Shown: in pieces, positions 1 to 8,451 of the stretch | How the letters are laid out: each line of letters starts with the position of its first letter | Position numbering within the stretch: the first letter of the stretch is position 1 | Position numbers and translations under genes: made by a program | Notes under the pieces: model-generated | Databases searched by the model: none | The model's input: only the letters and a program-made list of their open reading frames with translations | What the model was told of the DNA's origin: nothing | From: Streptosporangium canum | GTDB taxonomy: Bacteria > Actinomycetota > Actinomycetes > Streptosporangiales > Streptosporangiaceae | Assembly (NCBI RefSeq): GCF_900113865.1 | Contig: NZ_FOQY01000013.1 | Span: 140,979 to 204,978 of the forward strand | Length of the DNA: 64,000 bases | Reading direction: 5' to 3'

Positions 1-690
1 TCCATGGGCCGTCCGCTACCCGGGATCGACGCGGTGCTGCTGGAACGCGGCGAGGACGGTCGTGCCCTCGTCACCGACGGGCACGTGCGGGTGATCGAGG
101 AGGCCGGCGTCGACGGCGAGCTCGCGCTGCGCCCCGGCTGGCCCTCGATGTTCCGCGGTTACCTGGGCGAACAGGAGAGGTACATCAAGGCGTTCGCCGG
201 AGGCTGGTACCTGTCCGGCGACATCGCCCGTAACGACAAAGATGGATATTTCTGGTTTGTCGCCCGCGCGGACGATGTCATCAAGTCCGCGGGTCACCTC
301 ATCGGCCCCTTTGAGGTCGAAAGTGTGCTGATGGAGCATCCCGCCGTCGCCGAAGCCGGTGTGATCGGCAAGCCTGATCCGGTGGCGGGTGAGCTGGTGA
401 AGGCCTTTGTCACACTCAACTCCGGCTTCGAGCCCGCCGAGAAGCTCCGGCTGGAACTGATCGCCTTCGGCCGCCGTCGCCTGGGCGCGGTGGCTCCCAA
501 GGAAATCGCCTTCGACCAGAACCTCCCGCACACCCGCAGTGGCAAGGTCATGCGCCGCCTCCTCAAGGCGCGCGAACTCGGCTTTCCCGAAGGGGATCTC
601 TCGACCCTCGAGCGTCCCGCCCGGAAACCGGGTGATCAGGGAGATCGTCGCCCCTCCTGCCCGCCGGCCACCGGGAGCACCGACGATTGA
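1..690 (+). CDS. Acetyl/acyl-CoA synthetase, C-terminal part (5' end outside window)
   Basis: This is the last 229 residues of an AMP-forming acyl-CoA synthetase, open at the left edge of the window. The enzyme would activate acetate or another short acid to the acyl-CoA through an acyl-adenylate. Visible family features are the YLSGD core, the hinge region ([13 protein letters not shown]), EVES and AVAEAGVIG strands, and the C-terminal [11 protein letters not shown] motif. The lysine of that motif is catalytic for adenylation and is the usual target of lysine acetyltransferases (P-x4-G-K). The last 35 or so residues are a low-complexity tail. It converges on the PDH-type operon. Exact substrate cannot be told from this part; acetate or propionate is most likely. 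Confidence 0.85.
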   Translation, partial: SMGRPLPGIDAVLLERGEDGRALVTDGHVRVIEEAGVDGELALRPGWPSMFRGYLGEQERYIKAFAGGWYLSGDIARNDKDGYFWFVARADDVIKSAGHLIGPFEVESVLMEHPAVAEAGVIGKPDPVAGELVKAFVTLNSGFEPAEKLRLELIAFGRRRLGAVAPKEIAFDQNLPHTRSGKVMRRLLKARELGFPEGDLSTLERPARKPGDQGDRRPSCPPATGSTDD

Positions 691-695
691 GAGCA

Positions 696-724
696 TCGGC
701 CATTGAGATCGTCGGCCATTGAGA
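696..724. repeat. Short tandem direct repeat
   Basis: Two exact copies of TCGGCCATTGAGA lie at 696-708 and 712-724, 16 bp apart, directly after the acyl-CoA synthetase stop codon and before the convergent carrier-protein gene. They give no obvious hairpin. They may be a simple duplication with no function. Confidence 0.5.
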
Positions 725-749
725 AACCAGGGCGGTCCTCCGCGTCCGA

Positions 750-1001
750 CTATCCCACCCCCGCGTGGGCGGCGAGGAAACTCGCTCCACCTGCCACCGT
801 GGTGAACGCGGGATAGTCGTCCTCCTCGATGCGGTAGCCGCTGGCCTCGCTCAGCGTCTGCACGTAGTTGAGGAAGTCCAGTGAGTCCAGCTCAAGGATG
901 TCGCGGAAGTCGGCGTCCAGAGGGAGCGCCGTCAGGTCGGCGTCCGGTGCCACCTGGATCAGCGCGTCCTTGATGAGTTCCTGTGCATGCTGCGGGGTCA
1001 A
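750..1001 (-). CDS. Acyl carrier protein
   Basis: An 83-residue acyl carrier protein. The DSLD motif places the phosphopantetheine-accepting serine at about residue 40, with the usual helical surroundings (DILELDSLDFLNYVQTL). The start is a TTG at 1001, preceded by GGAGGA at good spacing. It overlaps the TGA of the upstream acetyltransferase (E2) gene, so translation is probably coupled. It is the last gene of an E1alpha-E1beta-E2-ACP operon. A dedicated carrier protein is not part of standard pyruvate dehydrogenase operons, so it may take or deliver the acyl group made by the complex; that is inference. No in-frame ATG is available. Confidence 0.85.
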   Translation of the reverse strand: MTPQHAQELIKDALIQVAPDADLTALPLDADFRDILELDSLDFLNYVQTLSEASGYRIEEDDYPAFTTVAGGASFLAAHAGVG

Positions 1002-2404
1002 AGCTCCTCCGGATGACTGAGTAGCCGGTCGACGGCGTTGAGGAACCGGCCGCCGACGTAGCCGTCGGTGGCCCGGTGGTCGGCGGCGAGAGTGACGGTG
1101 ACCAGAGGCCGGACGCCGAGCAGCCCGCCGACGGCCCAGGGACGTTCGAGGATCTTGCCGAAGCCGACAAGGGCCACCTGCGGGGGATGGATGACACCGT
1201 GGACCTCCTCGACCCCCTGGTCGCCCAGATTGGTGACGGTGATGGTCGCCTCGGTCATCTCGGCGCCACGTAGCCGTCCGGTACGCGACCGGGCGACGAG
1301 ATCTTTCAGCGCGGCCATGAGATCGCCGAGGTCGCGGCCGGCGGCGTCGTGCAGGGCGGGCGCGATCAGGCCGCCTCCCTTGAGCGATATCGCCACCCCC
1401 AGGTGCACCGCGTCGCCGGGTACGAAGGCGTCGTCGAGCCAGAAGCCGTTCAGCTGCGGAACCTCCACGGCGGCGCGGGCGGTCGCCATCAGGAGCAGGG
1501 CCGCGGGAAGCACCCGTCGGGCCACCGGCAGATCCCGGTTACGCTCCCGCAGCCACGCGAGCGCGGTGTCCATGTCCACGGTCGTACTCAGGTGGTAGTG
1601 CGGGATCTCCTGATTTGACCTGCTCATGGCCCGGGCGATCGCCTGACGCATCAAGCCTTGCCGGCGGCCCAGATCAGGTTTCCCTACGGTCCGCGCGCCC
1701 GCGGCGGATGCCGCCCGTCCAGGTACGGCTTGCTCTGTCCCGGCTCGCGGCCCGGTTCCGCTGCCGCGTGCGGCCGCTTCACGCACGTCGTCGGCGCGGA
1801 CCGCCCCGGTACGGCCTGTGCCGTGGACGCCGGTCAGGTCGACGCCGAGTTCCAGAGCGAGCCGGCGGGCGAGCGGTGACGCCTTCACCTTTGCGGGGAT
1901 CTCGATGCCTTCGACGTCCGCGCGGGTCACCCGGCCGCCCGGCCCCGTCCCGTGCATGGCCGCCGCATCCATGCCGTGTCGCTCTGCCAGATGCCGCACC
2001 AGCGGCGAGGTGACGGGCGAGGGAGCATGAGGCCAGGACGGTCCGTGCTCGCCTCCGGCCGGTGACGGCTCTCGCCGTCTCCGCTCCATGCCGGTCTTCT
2101 CACCGGGCGAGACGGGCGGTGACCCGCGGGTGGGAGGCCGCAGCTCGGCGGCGGGCGCCGCGCCGGTGATGACGGCCAGGGGCGTACCGACGGGAAGTCG
2201 CTCACCGATCCCCGCGAGCAGGGCCTCCACCACGCCGGTGTGGAAGGATTCGGCCTCGATCAAGGCCTTGTCAGTGTCTATCACCGCGATGCAGTCGCCC
2301 TTGCGGATCCGATCCCCGGGCTTGACCAGCCATTCGGCGACGGTGCCCGATTCCATGTCCGCGCCGAGTGAGGGCATCAGGAACTCCCATCGCTCTCCCG
2401 TCAT
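998..2404 (-). CDS. pdhC: Dihydrolipoamide acyltransferase (E2) with two subunit-binding domains
   Basis: E2 core subunit of a 2-oxoacid dehydrogenase complex, 468 residues. A lipoyl domain covers residues 1-80, with the lipoylated lysine in DTDKA (about K46). A Pro/Gly-rich linker follows. Two consecutive peripheral-subunit-binding domains can be seen (about 132-167, [12 protein letters not shown]...GGRVTRADV, and about 174-211, [12 protein letters not shown]...GAVRADDV). The catalytic acyltransferase domain follows, with HRATDG near the C-terminus (H443, D447). Most E2 proteins have one such binding domain, so the doubling is notable. The ATG at 2404 overlaps the E1beta stop (ATGA); an open frame continues 34 codons upstream but lies inside E1beta. 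No E3 (lipoamide dehydrogenase) gene is in the operon. Confidence 0.92.
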   Translation of the reverse strand: MTGERWEFLMPSLGADMESGTVAEWLVKPGDRIRKGDCIAVIDTDKALIEAESFHTGVVEALLAGIGERLPVGTPLAVITGAAPAAELRPPTRGSPPVSPGEKTGMERRRREPSPAGGEHGPSWPHAPSPVTSPLVRHLAERHGMDAAAMHGTGPGGRVTRADVEGIEIPAKVKASPLARRLALELGVDLTGVHGTGRTGAVRADDVREAAARGSGTGPRAGTEQAVPGRAASAAGARTVGKPDLGRRQGLMRQAIARAMSRSNQEIPHYHLSTTVDMDTALAWLRERNRDLPVARRVLPAALLLMATARAAVEVPQLNGFWLDDAFVPGDAVHLGVAISLKGGGLIAPALHDAAGRDLGDLMAALKDLVARSRTGRLRGAEMTEATITVTNLGDQGVEEVHGVIHPPQVALVGFGKILERPWAVGGLLGVRPLVTVTLAADHRATDGYVGGRFLNAVDRLLSHPEEL

Positions 2405-3378
2405 GAGGTGACGACCTCTCGCGCGGCCGCGATGATCGTGGCCACCTGGGGGATGGCGGCCTCCTCCAGGTGGCGGGCGTAAGGGATGGGGACCTCGGCC
2501 GCGCACAGCCGTCCGATCGGCGCGTCGAGCTCATAGAAGGCCTGCTCGACGATACGACTGCTGATCTCGGCCGACAGACTGCCTGAGCGCCAGCCCTCGT
2601 CCACGACGAGGACCCGATGCGTCCGGCCGACCGACCGCATGATCGTGACGTCGTCGAGGGGACGCAGAACGCGCAGGTCGATCACCTCCGCCTCGATGTT
2701 CTCGGCGGCGAGTGCGTCGGCGGCCGACAGGGTCTTTCCCACGGTGCCGCCGTAGGCGATCAGCGTGATGTCCTCGCCGGACCGCCGTATCGCGGCCCGG
2801 GTGATGTCCACCGGGCCGGGACGCGGCACCCCCGACAAGGCGTACAGCGCGCCGTGCTCGAAGATCAGCACGGGGTCGGGGTCCTCCAGCGACGGCCAGA
2901 GCATGCCCCGGGCGTCCTCCAGGGTCGCGGGGGCGAGGATCCTCAGGCCCGGGATGTGGGCGTACCAGCCTTCCAGGCTGTGCGAGTGCTGGGCGGCGAG
3001 CTGCCGCCCGGCGCCGGTGGTCATCCGGATCACCAGCGGAACGCCGAACTGCCCCCCGGACATGTGCAGCAGCGTGGCGGCGTTGTTGATGATCTGGTCA
3101 AGGGCCAGCAGGCTGAAATTGACCGTCATGATCTCCACGATCGGCCGCATGCCGCCCAGCGCGGCCCCGATGCCGGCGCCGACGAATGCCGACTCCGACA
3201 GCGGGGTGTCACGGACGCGCTCGGGACCGAACTCCTCCAGCAGGCCCAGGCTCACCGCGAAGCAGCCGCCGTAGGCCCCGACGTCCTCACCCATCAGGAA
3301 CACGCGCTCGTCGCGGCGCATCGCCTCGCGGATCGCCTCTCTCATCGCCTCGCGATAGGTGGTCCCGGTCTCGCTCAC
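2401..3378 (-). CDS. pdhB: Pyruvate dehydrogenase-type E1 beta subunit
   Basis: Beta subunit of the thiamine-diphosphate-dependent E1 component, 325 residues, the usual size. It has the N-terminal [14 protein letters not shown] and [12 protein letters not shown] region, the central PIVEIMT, and the C-terminal transketolase-like domain ending [16 protein letters not shown]. It pairs with the alpha subunit to decarboxylate a 2-oxoacid and load the acyl group on E2. The GTG at 3378 overlaps the alpha-subunit stop (GTGA), which fixes the start although the frame runs open for 135 codons upstream. Second gene of the operon. Confidence 0.92.
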   Translation of the reverse strand: MSETGTTYREAMREAIREAMRRDERVFLMGEDVGAYGGCFAVSLGLLEEFGPERVRDTPLSESAFVGAGIGAALGGMRPIVEIMTVNFSLLALDQIINNAATLLHMSGGQFGVPLVIRMTTGAGRQLAAQHSHSLEGWYAHIPGLRILAPATLEDARGMLWPSLEDPDPVLIFEHGALYALSGVPRPGPVDITRAAIRRSGEDITLIAYGGTVGKTLSAADALAAENIEAEVIDLRVLRPLDDVTIMRSVGRTHRVLVVDEGWRSGSLSAEISSRIVEQAFYELDAPIGRLCAAEVPIPYARHLEEAAIPQVATIIAAAREVVTS

Positions 3379-4400
3379 GGCGCCGCCTCCACCGCACCCA
3401 TGGGCCTCGTGCCGCCCGCCCGCGGCGTATCGCTGTAGACGAAACGGGCGAGATCCTCCACCGGCTCGACCGGCGCCTGCTCGGCGAAGGCGATCGCCTT
3501 GTCGATCTCGGCTGATATCTCCTTCTCCAGCACGGAGAGACCGTCGTCGTCTATCTCCTGCGCGGCCTTCATCCGCGTGATGAGGGCGTTGATCGGGTCG
3601 CGTTTCTTCCACTGCTCGATTTCGGCCTTGTCCCGGTAACGGTCGGGGTCGTACATCGAATGGGCGCGGAAGCGGTAGGTGCGCAGTTCGAGGAAGTGCG
3701 GGCCGGCCCCGGCCCGGATCGACTCGGCGGCCCTGGACGCGGAGTCGGCGACCGCCGACACGTCCATCCCGTCCACCGGCCACGCCACCACGTCGTAGGA
3801 CGCCGCGCGGAGTGCCAGGTCGGTCTCGGCGTGCGACCTCGCCAGCGCGGTACCCATCGCGTACAGGTTGTTCTCACAGGCGAACAGGACGGGCAGCCGC
3901 CAGAGCGCCGCGAGGTTGAGGCATTCGTGAAACTCGCCCTCGGCCACCGCGCCGTCGCCGAAGAAGCAGGCGGTCACCCGATTCCGCCCCTGGAACCTGT
4001 CGGCGAGGGCGAGACCGACCGCCAGGGGGAGGCCGCCGCCGACGATCGCGTTCCCGCCGTAGAAGCGGTGGGGGGCGTCGAAGATGTGCATGGAACCGCC
4101 TCGGCCACGGCTGCATCCGGCCGCCTTGCCGTACATCTCGGCCATGATCGCTGTGGCCGGCACGTCGCGGACGAGCGCGTGCCCGTGCTCACGGTAGGTG
4201 GAGACGACCGCGTCGTCCGGGGTGAGGGCGTGGCAGACTCCGGCGGCCACCGCCTCCTCCCCGATGTAGAGGTGCATGAATCCGCGGATCTTCTCACCGC
4301 TGTACAGCTCGACGCAGCGCTCCTCGAACCGGCGGATGCGCAGCATCTGGTACAGCAGATCCCGACTCGCGCCCTCCCGCGCCCTGTGCTTCACTGCCAT
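3375..4400 (-). CDS. pdhA: Pyruvate dehydrogenase-type E1 alpha subunit
   Basis: Alpha subunit of the E1 component, 341 residues. The thiamine-diphosphate motif starts at GDG (148-150) and ends at ENN (176-178). [13 protein letters not shown] near the start and [14 protein letters not shown] in the C-terminal half match the pyruvate-type heterotetrameric enzymes better than the branched-chain type, so pyruvate is the likely substrate. The ATG at 4400 follows a purine-rich GGGGGCAGAG. It is the first gene of the E1alpha-E1beta-E2-ACP operon. A DosR-like inverted element sits 65 bp upstream. Confidence 0.9.
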   Translation of the reverse strand: MAVKHRAREGASRDLLYQMLRIRRFEERCVELYSGEKIRGFMHLYIGEEAVAAGVCHALTPDDAVVSTYREHGHALVRDVPATAIMAEMYGKAAGCSRGRGGSMHIFDAPHRFYGGNAIVGGGLPLAVGLALADRFQGRNRVTACFFGDGAVAEGEFHECLNLAALWRLPVLFACENNLYAMGTALARSHAETDLALRAASYDVVAWPVDGMDVSAVADSASRAAESIRAGAGPHFLELRTYRFRAHSMYDPDRYRDKAEIEQWKKRDPINALITRMKAAQEIDDDGLSVLEKEISAEIDKAIAFAEQAPVEPVEDLARFVYSDTPRAGGTRPMGAVEAAP

Positions 4401-4464
4401 GGCTCTGCCCCCACGTGCACGTGCTCTTCTCCCCACTGTCGATGCCGTACGGCGAGGCCGACAG

Positions 4465-4497
4465 AGCCAAAGGTCCCACCCCCGTGTGACGGTCTCC
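4465..4497. promoter_or_regulatory. DosR-like inverted operator upstream of the PDH-type operon
   Basis: Left arm AGCCAAAGGTCC (4465-4476), 9 bp spacer, right arm GTGACGGTCTCC. Each arm matches the window consensus (GGTCGRARGTCC / GGGACNTTCGNCC) at about 9 of 12 positions, and the 9 bp spacing is exact. It lies 65 bp before the E1alpha ATG and 317 bp before the divergent USP gene, so it most likely serves the PDH operon. The rest of 4401-4813 holds no gene. A weaker candidate with GACC-N9-GTGTCC spacing lies near 4725-4756. Confidence 0.55.
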
Positions 4498-4813
4498 TCT
4501 AGGCCGGCGATTGCGGTGGATGGGTAATCCCCTCCCGCTGTGGGCGGTCGCGATCGAGGTCGTGTTACCGCTGATCTTCCTCGGTCTCCCACCGCTGACC
4601 GGCCTGCTCGGCGGTTCGTCGCCTCCACCCGCGGGCTGGGCACCGGCGGCGCCGGCCGTCAATGGGGCAATCACGATGGACGTGGTTTCGGCCCGGCCGG
4701 TGATCATAGGAGGAGCGGCCGGGATCGGTCATGACCGCCGAACCCGTGTCCGTCCGCGACGACATCCAGGGCGCCTGGACCGTCTGACACACCGACCTCT
4801 GAGGAGCCCCGTC

Positions 4814-5692
4814 ATGAACAGACCCGTAATCGCCGGCACCGACGGCTCTCCCGCCGCGTCGGAGGCGGTGCGGTGGGCCGCGCGTGAGGCCGTACTGCGC
4901 GCCAGGCCCCTGAGGATCGTCCACGTTCGCGAGCAGTGGGCCGGCGACGTCCCCGTTCACACGATGAAGAACTACCGGGATCCAGCGGCGAAGCACTGCC
5001 GCGCGATGCTCGCGGATGCGGCTGAGGCGGCGCGTGCGAGCGCACCCGGCCTGGAGGTCACCACCGCACTCGTCGACGGAGACCTCGTCCAAAGGCTCCT
5101 GGAGGAGTCCGAAGCGGCCGATCAGGTCGTGATCGGCAGCCGCGGCCAGGGCGGGTTCGCCGGGCTGCTGCTGGGCTCGGTCGGCATGGGCGTCGCCGGC
5201 CACGCCGGCTGTCCCGTCGTCGTCGTCCGCGGCGACTCCGCGACACGCCACGGCCGGGTCGTGGTCGGGGTCGACGGATCGGAGGCTGCGGAGGCCGCGC
5301 TCACCCATGCCTTCGCCGAGGCCGAGATCCGAGGTGCCGTCGTGCACGCCGTCCACGCCTGGCAGCCCCCTGGCTTGTCCACGCCGGCCGCCGGGAGCGG
5401 ATTCACGGGGGAGGGGATCATCGCTGAAAAAGGCGCGTTCCTCCGCCGGGTGCTGGCTCCGTGGCGGGAGCGGTTCCCTCGTGTCACGGTGGCCGAGTCG
5501 ATCGTCTGCGGTCACCCGGCCGGAGTCCTCTGCGACACCTCCGCCGAGGCCGACATGGTCGTCGTCGGCTCCCGCGGCCACGGCCTGCTCGCCTCCGCCG
5601 TCTTCGGCTCGGTCAGCCATGGCGTCCTGCACCACGCCCACTGCCCCGTGGCCGTCGTCCGCCCGAAGGGGGCGGCTCCAGAGCCGGCGTAG
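4814..5692 (+). CDS. Universal stress protein, two USP domains (USP1)
   Basis: A 292-residue tandem universal stress protein, presumably cytoplasmic. Each half starts with a beta-strand ending in GTDGS or GVDGS. Each ends with the ATP-binding loop G-2x-G-9x-G-S (GSRGQGGFAGLLLGS and GSRGHGLLASAVFGS) followed by the CPVVVV / CPVAVV strand. ATP-binding USPs of this type are markers of DosR-type dormancy regulons, where they are thought to couple adenylate level to growth arrest. The ATG at 4814 is chosen because the USP fold starts there; the open frame upstream has no domain. First of nine USP genes. Confidence 0.93.
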   Translation: MNRPVIAGTDGSPAASEAVRWAAREAVLRARPLRIVHVREQWAGDVPVHTMKNYRDPAAKHCRAMLADAAEAARASAPGLEVTTALVDGDLVQRLLEESEAADQVVIGSRGQGGFAGLLLGSVGMGVAGHAGCPVVVVRGDSATRHGRVVVGVDGSEAAEAALTHAFAEAEIRGAVVHAVHAWQPPGLSTPAAGSGFTGEGIIAEKGAFLRRVLAPWRERFPRVTVAESIVCGHPAGVLCDTSAEADMVVVGSRGHGLLASAVFGSVSHGVLHHAHCPVAVVRPKGAAPEPA

Positions 5693-5814
5693 TCCCCCGG
5701 GCCGGAGCAGGCGCCCGAATGCGATCGGCGGGAAAAGAGGACGCGGTGGCGCGCCTGATCGGCCGCGGCGCCGGCGCGTCCTCAACCACGCGACCGGACG
5801 CTCCATCAGGGAAA

Positions 5815-5849
5815 GGGCGAAGGTCCCGTTCATGCCGGGACGATCGCCC
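5815..5849. promoter_or_regulatory. DosR-like inverted operator upstream of USP2
   Basis: Left arm GGGCGAAGGTCC, 10 bp spacer, right arm GGGACGATCGCCC; the arms are inverted repeats of each other with only two mismatches. It ends 61 bp before the USP2 ATG. The 27949 element in front of USP5 is almost the same sequence, so promoter and gene were duplicated together. Confidence 0.75.
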
Positions 5850-5910
5850 CTGGGGAAAACGCCGGCGCCGCGGTCGGATGGAAACGCAGCAGAAGCGAGA
5901 GGAGCACGTC

Positions 5911-6762
5911 ATGACCGAATCGATCACCGCTGCGACGGACGGCTCGCCCGCCGCCATGGCGGCCATGGAATGGGCGGCTGATGACGCCGCCCGCAGAGGG
6001 TTGCCGTTGCGGATCGTCCACGTTGTGGACCGCTGGCCGTATGGCGTCGCGGCGTTCCCTCCGCCCGACTGGGCCGAGCACGCGGCGCGCGCCGGCGAGC
6101 AGGTGCTCGCCGAAGCGATCGCCGTGGCCACGAAATACCGGCCGGACGTCCGGGTGACGACCGAACTGATCGAGGGATCACCGGCCAAGGTCCTGCGGGA
6201 GCAGGCAGGCACGGCCACCGAACTCGTGATCGGCAGCCGCGGCCTGGGCGGCTTTGCCGGCGCCCTGCTGGGCTCGATGGTCCTCCACGTGGCCGGTCAT
6301 GTGCCCGGCACCGTCGTGGTCGTCAGGGCGGACGCCGACCGGCCGCACGGCGAGATCGTCGTGGGCGTCGACGGCTCCGCCGAATGCGAGCCCGCGCTGG
6401 CCTACGCCTTCGAGCAGGCCAGGCTGCGTGGCTGCGCGCTGCGCGCCGTCCATGCCTGGCAGCGGCCGGTGTACGGCCTCATACCGGAGATCCCCGCCGA
6501 CATAGAAGGAATTCACCGTTTCCACCAGAGTATGGTGCGCGACAAGCTCAGCACCTGGCGGGAGAAGTTTCCCGAGGTGGAAGTGGTGGAGGACGTTCGG
6601 AGCGCGCATCCGGTCGAGGCCCTGACCGGAGCCTCGGCCAGGGCCGCCCTGGTCGTCGTGGGCTCGCGGGGGGTAGGCGCGGTCGGCTCGGCGCTGCTGG
6701 GCTCCGTCAGCCGCGGCGTGCTGCACCACGCCCACGGCCCGGTGGCGGTGGTCCACTCGTGA
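5911..6762 (+). CDS. Universal stress protein, two USP domains (USP2)
   Basis: A 283-residue tandem USP. ATP loops are GSRGLGGFAGALLGS in the first half and GSRGVGAVGSALLGS in the second. The start at 5911 has GAGAGGAGCACGTC in front. It is closely similar to USP5 (28029) and USP8 (32112): all three share the DRWPYD/V- or ERGPYD-like stretch after the first helix and the AECEPAL or QCEPAL stretch in the second domain. It is followed after 86 bp by USP3, probably on one transcript. Confidence 0.93.
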   Translation: MTESITAATDGSPAAMAAMEWAADDAARRGLPLRIVHVVDRWPYGVAAFPPPDWAEHAARAGEQVLAEAIAVATKYRPDVRVTTELIEGSPAKVLREQAGTATELVIGSRGLGGFAGALLGSMVLHVAGHVPGTVVVVRADADRPHGEIVVGVDGSAECEPALAYAFEQARLRGCALRAVHAWQRPVYGLIPEIPADIEGIHRFHQSMVRDKLSTWREKFPEVEVVEDVRSAHPVEALTGASARAALVVVGSRGVGAVGSALLGSVSRGVLHHAHGPVAVVHS

Positions 6763-6848
6763 CCACCGGGCTCGCACGGCAGGCCTGACGAGCCGCCGGC
6801 CGTCCGCTCACATCCATGGGCCGCGGTTCGACCAGGGAAGAAAACCTC

Positions 6849-7706
6849 ATGATCGTCGTTGGAGTCGACGGTTCGCAGGGCGGCTTGGTGGCTGTGAGCT
6901 GGGCGATGCGCGAAGCCGGCCTGCGCGGCGTCAAAGTGCGCATCGTGCATGTTGTGCCTGGATGGGCGTATGAGCTGCCCGACGACGCACCCTATGCCTA
7001 CGTGGGCCGCTGGATGCGTCAGAGTGCCGCCTCTGTGCTGGCGGACGCCTTGCGGCAGGCGCGCGACGAGAGGCGCGGGGGTGAGGTGGAGTCCGAACTG
7101 CTGCGGGGAGACCCCCGGCTCAGCCTGATCAGAGCCTCCAAGGACGCCGACCTCCTGGTGGTCGGCAGCCATGGGCTGGGCGGCTTCGGCGGGCTGCTGC
7201 TCGGCTCGGTCGCGCTGGGCGTGTCCGGTCAGGCCACCTGCCCCGTGGCCGTCATCCGCAGGATGCGCACGCAGCCGCGCAACGAGGTTGTCGTCGGCGT
7301 CGACGGCTCGCCAGGCGGTGCCGCCGTGATCGAGTTCGCGTTCGCCGAAGCCGGCCTGCGCGGCGCCGACCTACGTGCCATCCACGCCTGGAGCGAATCC
7401 GCCGCCGGGGGCCGTCCTGAGGGCACACCGGCCCGGATCGATCAGGCGGGCGCGGAACGGCACCTGCTGGCCCAGGCGCTCACCGGCCAGAGCGAGCGCC
7501 ACCCGGAAGTCAGGCACGTGGAACATGGTGAACGGGGACATCCGGTGGAGGTGCTGTTGAGAGTCTCCGCGGGCGCCGGCCTGCTGGTGGTGGGATCACG
7601 CGGGCGCAGCGACGTCGCCGGGCTGCTCCTCGGATCGGTCAGCCACTCGCTGCTCCACCACGCGGCCTGTCCCCTTGTCGTCATCGCCGTCGCGGACAGC
7701 GCCTGA
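6849..7706 (+). CDS. Universal stress protein, two USP domains (USP3)
   Basis: A 285-residue tandem USP. The ATG at 6849 directly starts the first strand (MIVVGVDGS) and has AGGGAAGA upstream. ATP loops are GSHGLGGFGGLLLGS and GSRGRSDVAGLLLGS. It is most like USP9 (36273): both share PDDAPYA / SEDAPYA, Y-VGRWMR / AGRWMR and ACPLVV / ACPLIV at the end. No DosR-like element precedes it; it probably depends on the USP2 promoter 1 kb upstream. Confidence 0.92.
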   Translation: MIVVGVDGSQGGLVAVSWAMREAGLRGVKVRIVHVVPGWAYELPDDAPYAYVGRWMRQSAASVLADALRQARDERRGGEVESELLRGDPRLSLIRASKDADLLVVGSHGLGGFGGLLLGSVALGVSGQATCPVAVIRRMRTQPRNEVVVGVDGSPGGAAVIEFAFAEAGLRGADLRAIHAWSESAAGGRPEGTPARIDQAGAERHLLAQALTGQSERHPEVRHVEHGERGHPVEVLLRVSAGAGLLVVGSRGRSDVAGLLLGSVSHSLLHHAACPLVVIAVADSA

Positions 7707-7820
7707 TCGCAGGCGGCCATCTCCGATCACACCGGTGCGCGACCCGGCCGCAGGCCTCCCACGACCCCGTTGAACCGCGGCGCGGACGACGCACCGGTGT
7801 GCCCGGCCCCGGCGAAAAGA

Positions 7821-7832
7821 GGTCGGAGGTCC
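7821..7832. promoter_or_regulatory. Orphan DosR-like half-site
   Basis: GGTCGGAGGTCC matches the left-arm consensus very well and is identical to the left arm at 18568. No right arm follows at 9 or 10 bp; instead GGACGATGGC begins after only 5 bp. It lies in the 220 bp between the convergent USP3 gene and hydrogenase operon, where no gene starts. It may be the leftover of a deleted promoter. Confidence 0.4.
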
Positions 7833-7919
7833 CCAGCGGACGATGGCACGCCGTACGGGCCGTCTCGGTATGATCACCAGATCTCTGGTCAGGGGCGCGT
7901 CCTGCTCCGTCGCCGTCGT

Positions 7920-7940
7920 TCCGCCCCTAGAAGGGGCGGA
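7920..7940. terminator. Stem-loop terminator at the end of the hydrogenase operon
   Basis: CCGCCCCT - AGA - AGGGGCGG is a perfect 8 bp GC-rich stem (9 with the outer T-A pair) with a 3-base loop. It overlaps the last codons of the maturation protease (stop at 7927). There is no clear T-run on either strand, as is common for actinomycete terminators. It could stop both the hydrogenase operon and the convergent USP transcript. Confidence 0.65.
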
Positions 7941-8427
7941 GCCGTGCTGAGCTCCGCGGGACGAGATCGGCTATGGCCGCGACGGTCTCTTCGACGGCAC
8001 GCCGTACGGCGGGCGTCATCGGGGCACCGAGTCCGAAGTCCGCGCCCTCAACGGTGTAGAGCGTGAGTTCACGGGGCAGACGGCCGAGTGCGTGGCCGAG
8101 GGCGACCGCGTCGGCGACGCCCAGAGCGTGGGAGCTGGCGTGCTGGATGGCGGGGGGCGGCTGCGGAGCGTCCCCCCGGGAGAGGGAGGGACCGAGGACG
8201 GTGTGCCGGACCACCGTGCCCGCAGGCGCGCCGGAAACCGCCGTGTCGATCACGATCGCCAGGTCCGCGCCGGTCCACGCCTCGATCAGCTCGGCCGGGT
8301 CGCCCTCGTTCTCGATCACGGGAACCTCCGGGGGAAGCGTGCCGCGCAGCAGCCGGGCCGCCTCCAGCCCCGCGGCGTCGTCCCCTCGGAAGTCGTTGCC
8401 GATCCCGATGACGATATGGGCGTGCAT
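7927..8427 (-). CDS. [NiFe]-hydrogenase maturation endopeptidase (HycI/HoxW type)
   Basis: A 166-residue hydrogenase-specific protease. It removes the C-terminal tail of the large subunit after the Ni-Fe centre is inserted. The N-terminal IVIGIGNDFRGDDAAG is the family signature, with acidic residues that sense nickel. IVIDTAVSG and SSHALGV carry the other conserved acidic and histidine positions. It is the last gene of the hydrogenase operon, 24 bp after the large-subunit gene, where its substrate is made. The length is normal for the family. Confidence 0.9.
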   Translation of the reverse strand: MHAHIVIGIGNDFRGDDAAGLEAARLLRGTLPPEVPVIENEGDPAELIEAWTGADLAIVIDTAVSGAPAGTVVRHTVLGPSLSRGDAPQPPPAIQHASSHALGVADAVALGHALGRLPRELTLYTVEGADFGLGAPMTPAVRRAVEETVAAIADLVPRSSARLRPF

Positions 8428-8451
8428 GATCCCTCCCGGGTCGGATCGATC

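Noticed and set aside
4725..4756. Own DosR-like element for USP1 (GACC-N9-GTGTCC)
   Set aside because: The distance to the start codon fits, but the left arm matches poorly, so I did not list it as a feature.
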